Shown: piece after piece, positions 62,480 through 64,000 of the stretch
How positions within the stretch are numbered: position 1 is the first letter of the stretch
Layout: each line of letters begins with the position of its first letter
Assembly: GCF_001420005.1 (NCBI RefSeq)
Contig: NZ_LJAK01000001.1
Location: 1 to 64,000 of the forward strand
From: Loktanella sp. 3ANDIMAR09
GTDB taxonomy: Bacteria; Pseudomonadota; Alphaproteobacteria; Rhodobacterales; Rhodobacteraceae
DNA length: 64,000 bases
Direction of reading: 5' to 3'
Position numbers and translations under genes: made by a program
The notes under the pieces: model-generated
The model's input: only the letters and a program-made list of their open reading frames with translations
Told to the model about the DNA's origin: nothing
Databases searched by the model: none

Positions 62480-62548
62480 GCCACAAGAGATAGCATCAAA
62501 ACGGTTGATTCTGCGAGGGGCGAATTCAAGGACAAAACATACGATCCA

Positions 62549-62560
62549 TGTTATATAACA
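62549..62560. promoter_or_regulatory. palindromic operator upstream of the ArsR-type regulator
   Basis: TGTTATATAACA is a perfect 12-base palindrome that ends three bases before the start codon of the regulator gene. It is a likely autoregulatory site and could overlap the -10 region. Confidence 0.6.
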
Positions 62561-62563
62561 AAT

Positions 62564-62905
62564 ATGTTAATCGAATCGCTCAACCCCGCCGTGCTGGCCG
62601 CACTCGCTGATCCGATCCGCCTTCGGATCGTCGATCGCCTTGCATCGGGCGAATGCACGGTCGGCGAATTGGCCGCCCCGTTCGACGTGTCGCAACCCGC
62701 CATTTCACGCCACATCCGTGTGCTGACAGACGCGGGCATCGTCGTGCAACGGGTCGATGGTGCGCGCCGACCGTGCCGGTTGGCACCTGAATCCCTGGCC
62801 GCGCTGGACGCCTGGCTGACCCAATTGCGCAAGACATTGAGCGCGCAATACGACCGACTTGATGCCGTCTTGGCCGAACTGGAGGATGAGACCCATGACC
62901 CTTGA
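62564..62905 (+). CDS. ArsR-family transcriptional regulator
   Basis: The 113-residue winged-helix protein has LADPIRLRIVDRLASGE and the recognition helix segment FDVSQPAISRHIRVL typical of ArsR. No metal-binding CxC motif is visible, so it is of the non-metal class that pairs with SRPBCC proteins. It overlaps the following gene by 11 bases and lies just after a perfect palindrome. No strong ribosome-binding site fits between palindrome and ATG, so translation may be near-leaderless. Confidence 0.88.
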   Translation: MLIESLNPAVLAALADPIRLRIVDRLASGECTVGELAAPFDVSQPAISRHIRVLTDAGIVVQRVDGARRPCRLAPESLAALDAWLTQLRKTLSAQYDRLDAVLAELEDETHDP

Positions 62906-63362
62906 ACTGACCTTGGTGGGGGACACGCAGATCGTCGCGACCCGCCACTTTGCAGCCCCGCCGTCGCTGGTGTACCGCGCGCATATCGACCCCCAGATCA
63001 TCCGCAAATGGATGATCGGGTCAGACGGCTGGACCATCGACACGATCAGCGTGGATGCGCGGGTCGGCGGTGAATTCACCTATCGCTACAACGGGCCTGA
63101 CAACGACAGCTTTGCCATTACCGGCACGTTCATGGAACTGGACCCCGGTCGGCGCATCCTGCACGTCGAACGCATGTTGTTCCCGGACCCGACACCAGAC
63201 AACCGGATCGAAACGGTGTTTGAAGCGCAGGGCAGCGGCACGTTGATGACCATGACGATGACCCTGCCCGATGCCGAAACGCGGCAGATGTTGATGGACA
63301 TGGGCATCCAGACCGGCATGGAAGGAAGTTATGCCGGCCTTGACGCTGCTGTGTCCGCCTGA
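62895..63362 (+). CDS. SRPBCC (AHSA1-like) protein
   Basis: The 155-residue protein is an SRPBCC/START-like ligand-binding fold of the Aha1 C-terminal class: TRHFAAPPSLVYRAHIDP, RKWMIG, the GGEFTYRY strand and the C-terminal MEGSYAGLDAAV helix. GGAGG nine bases before 62895 fixes the start. It is translationally coupled to the ArsR gene; such pairs are common and of undefined role. Confidence 0.88.
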   Translation: MTLELTLVGDTQIVATRHFAAPPSLVYRAHIDPQIIRKWMIGSDGWTIDTISVDARVGGEFTYRYNGPDNDSFAITGTFMELDPGRRILHVERMLFPDPTPDNRIETVFEAQGSGTLMTMTMTLPDAETRQMLMDMGIQTGMEGSYAGLDAAVSA

Positions 63363-63368
63363 AAGCGA

Positions 63369-64000
63369 TCAGTTCGTGCTGGTCAGGCCCTCGGGCTGGC
63401 CCACGACGACAAAATGCAGATCCTCGGGCCGGTAGAGGCCGGCCGCCACGCGGTTCACGTCCTCAAGCGTCACCGCCTCGATATAGTCGTTGCGGTTGAC
63501 GACGTAATCACGCGGCAGGCCGATCATCTGCATCCCCACAAGGATGCTGGCGATATTCGCATTCCCGTCAAACCGCAGCGCGTATGACCCGGTCAGGAAC
63601 AGCTTGACCCGGTCCAGTTCCTCTTGGGTCATGCCGTCCTGCGCGATCTTGGCCCATTCATCGCGCACGACCGCGATCGCTTCGGCAATGGTGTCATTGG
63701 ACGACGCCAGTTGCCCCAGAACCATGGGGGCATGATCCTTGGGAACAAGGAATGTCGACACACCATAGGTCAGGCCACGCTTTTCCCGCACCTCGTCCAT
63801 GAGGCGGGATTCAAAGCCGCCTGCCCCCAGCGCCTCGTTCAGGATCGTGGCCGCGAAATAATCGGGATCATCGCGTTCCATGCCCGCATGGCCGAACAGT
63901 GCGACCGATTGGGGTGTCGGGAAATCGACCACCGTGATGCCGCCATCCAGCGCGAATGTGGTATCCGCGGGAAGTGGCGGCCCCTCGGCGGGCAATTCAC
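63369..64000 (-). CDS. M16 family peptidase (pitrilysin-like), C-terminal part, truncated by window
   Basis: The gene runs off the right edge; 210 residues are visible. The fragment matches the M16 C-terminal domain: LNEALGAGGFESRLMDEVREKRGLTYGVS and VLVGMQMIGLPRDYV are typical of the non-catalytic second subunit-like domain. Whether the missing N-terminal half holds the HxxEH zinc motif cannot be seen. The frame continues past the apparent TTG at 63995, so that is not the true start. Confidence 0.9.
   Translation of the reverse strand, partial: ELPAEGPPLPADTTFALDGGITVVDFPTPQSVALFGHAGMERDDPDYFAATILNEALGAGGFESRLMDEVREKRGLTYGVSTFLVPKDHAPMVLGQLASSNDTIAEAIAVVRDEWAKIAQDGMTQEELDRVKLFLTGSYALRFDGNANIASILVGMQMIGLPRDYVVNRNDYIEAVTLEDVNRVAAGLYRPEDLHFVVVGQPEGLTSTN

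Noticed and set aside
1-64000. CRISPR arrays, insertion sequences, prophage or defence genes
   Set aside because: No regularly spaced direct repeats, transposase, integrase or phage genes were seen; the only tandem array is the coding heptad repeat.

Overview
The window is a GC-rich chromosomal segment of an aerobic anoxygenic phototroph in the Rhodobacterales (Alphaproteobacteria). The main evidence is a bacteriochlorophyll/carotenoid/reaction-centre gene block in the classical Rhodobacter superoperon order, with a pufX gene after pufM and no pufC. Gene content elsewhere (clpB, msrPQ, recQ, mutL, rmuC, a Lys1-type saccharopine dehydrogenase, a zinc-ribbon DinB) also fits this order. Genus cannot be fixed from the sequence; a Loktanella/Yoonia-like roseobacter is a guess.

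Layout. 0.1-9.5 kb: housekeeping genes: msrQ-msrP, a fasciclin protein, an M48 lipoprotein protease, clpB, a membrane protein with about 15 Glu-Ala-Pro heptads, pyrF, a small conserved-looking protein, and an nfeD-like/SPFH pair. 9.7-22.3 kb: photosynthesis module. On the minus strand crtE-crtF-bchC-bchX-bchY-bchZ-pufQ-pufB-pufA-pufL-pufM-pufX run as one overlapping superoperon; crtD-crtC run divergently. Paired TGT-N12-ACA sites (PpsR/CrtJ type) lie between crtE and crtD and again before bchC. Stem-loops sit between pufQ/pufB and pufA/pufL and in the puf 3' UTR. Both flanks are non-photosynthetic, so the rest of the photosynthesis gene set (bchFNBHLM, puhA, crtIB, bchIDO and others) must lie elsewhere.

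22.3-26.5 kb: a Ynj-type ABC transporter with a CDP-alcohol phosphatidyltransferase. 26.6-31.7 kb: a HyuA-type ATPase with an ABM-domain protein, a NUDIX hydrolase, DinB and N-formylglutamate amidohydrolase. 31.8-32.2 kb: tRNA-Val(GAC) and rpmJ. 32.2-35 kb: a secreted PPC-repeat protein and a caspase-fold protein that seems to lack its catalytic dyad. 35-43.8 kb: an eight-gene acyl-CoA ligase / branched-chain-type ABC transporter / PaaK-like ligase operon behind a TetR-like palindrome. 43.9-54 kb: an outer-membrane DUF481 protein, an orphan formate dehydrogenase alpha subunit, yaaA, a WYL regulator divergent from a GST, recQ, a histidine phosphatase and saccharopine dehydrogenase. 54-64 kb: a membrane protein of unknown function, an amine oxidase-DUF1365-MFS-SDR operon, a lipoprotein, mutL-rmuC, an ArsR-SRPBCC pair and the C-terminal part of an M16 peptidase.

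The most unusual observation is a dispersed GC-rich hairpin repeat with five copies here. Four are intergenic; the fifth lies in frame inside the 5' end of bchY and appears to encode about 20 extra N-terminal residues. No CRISPR array, insertion sequence, prophage or defence island is visible.
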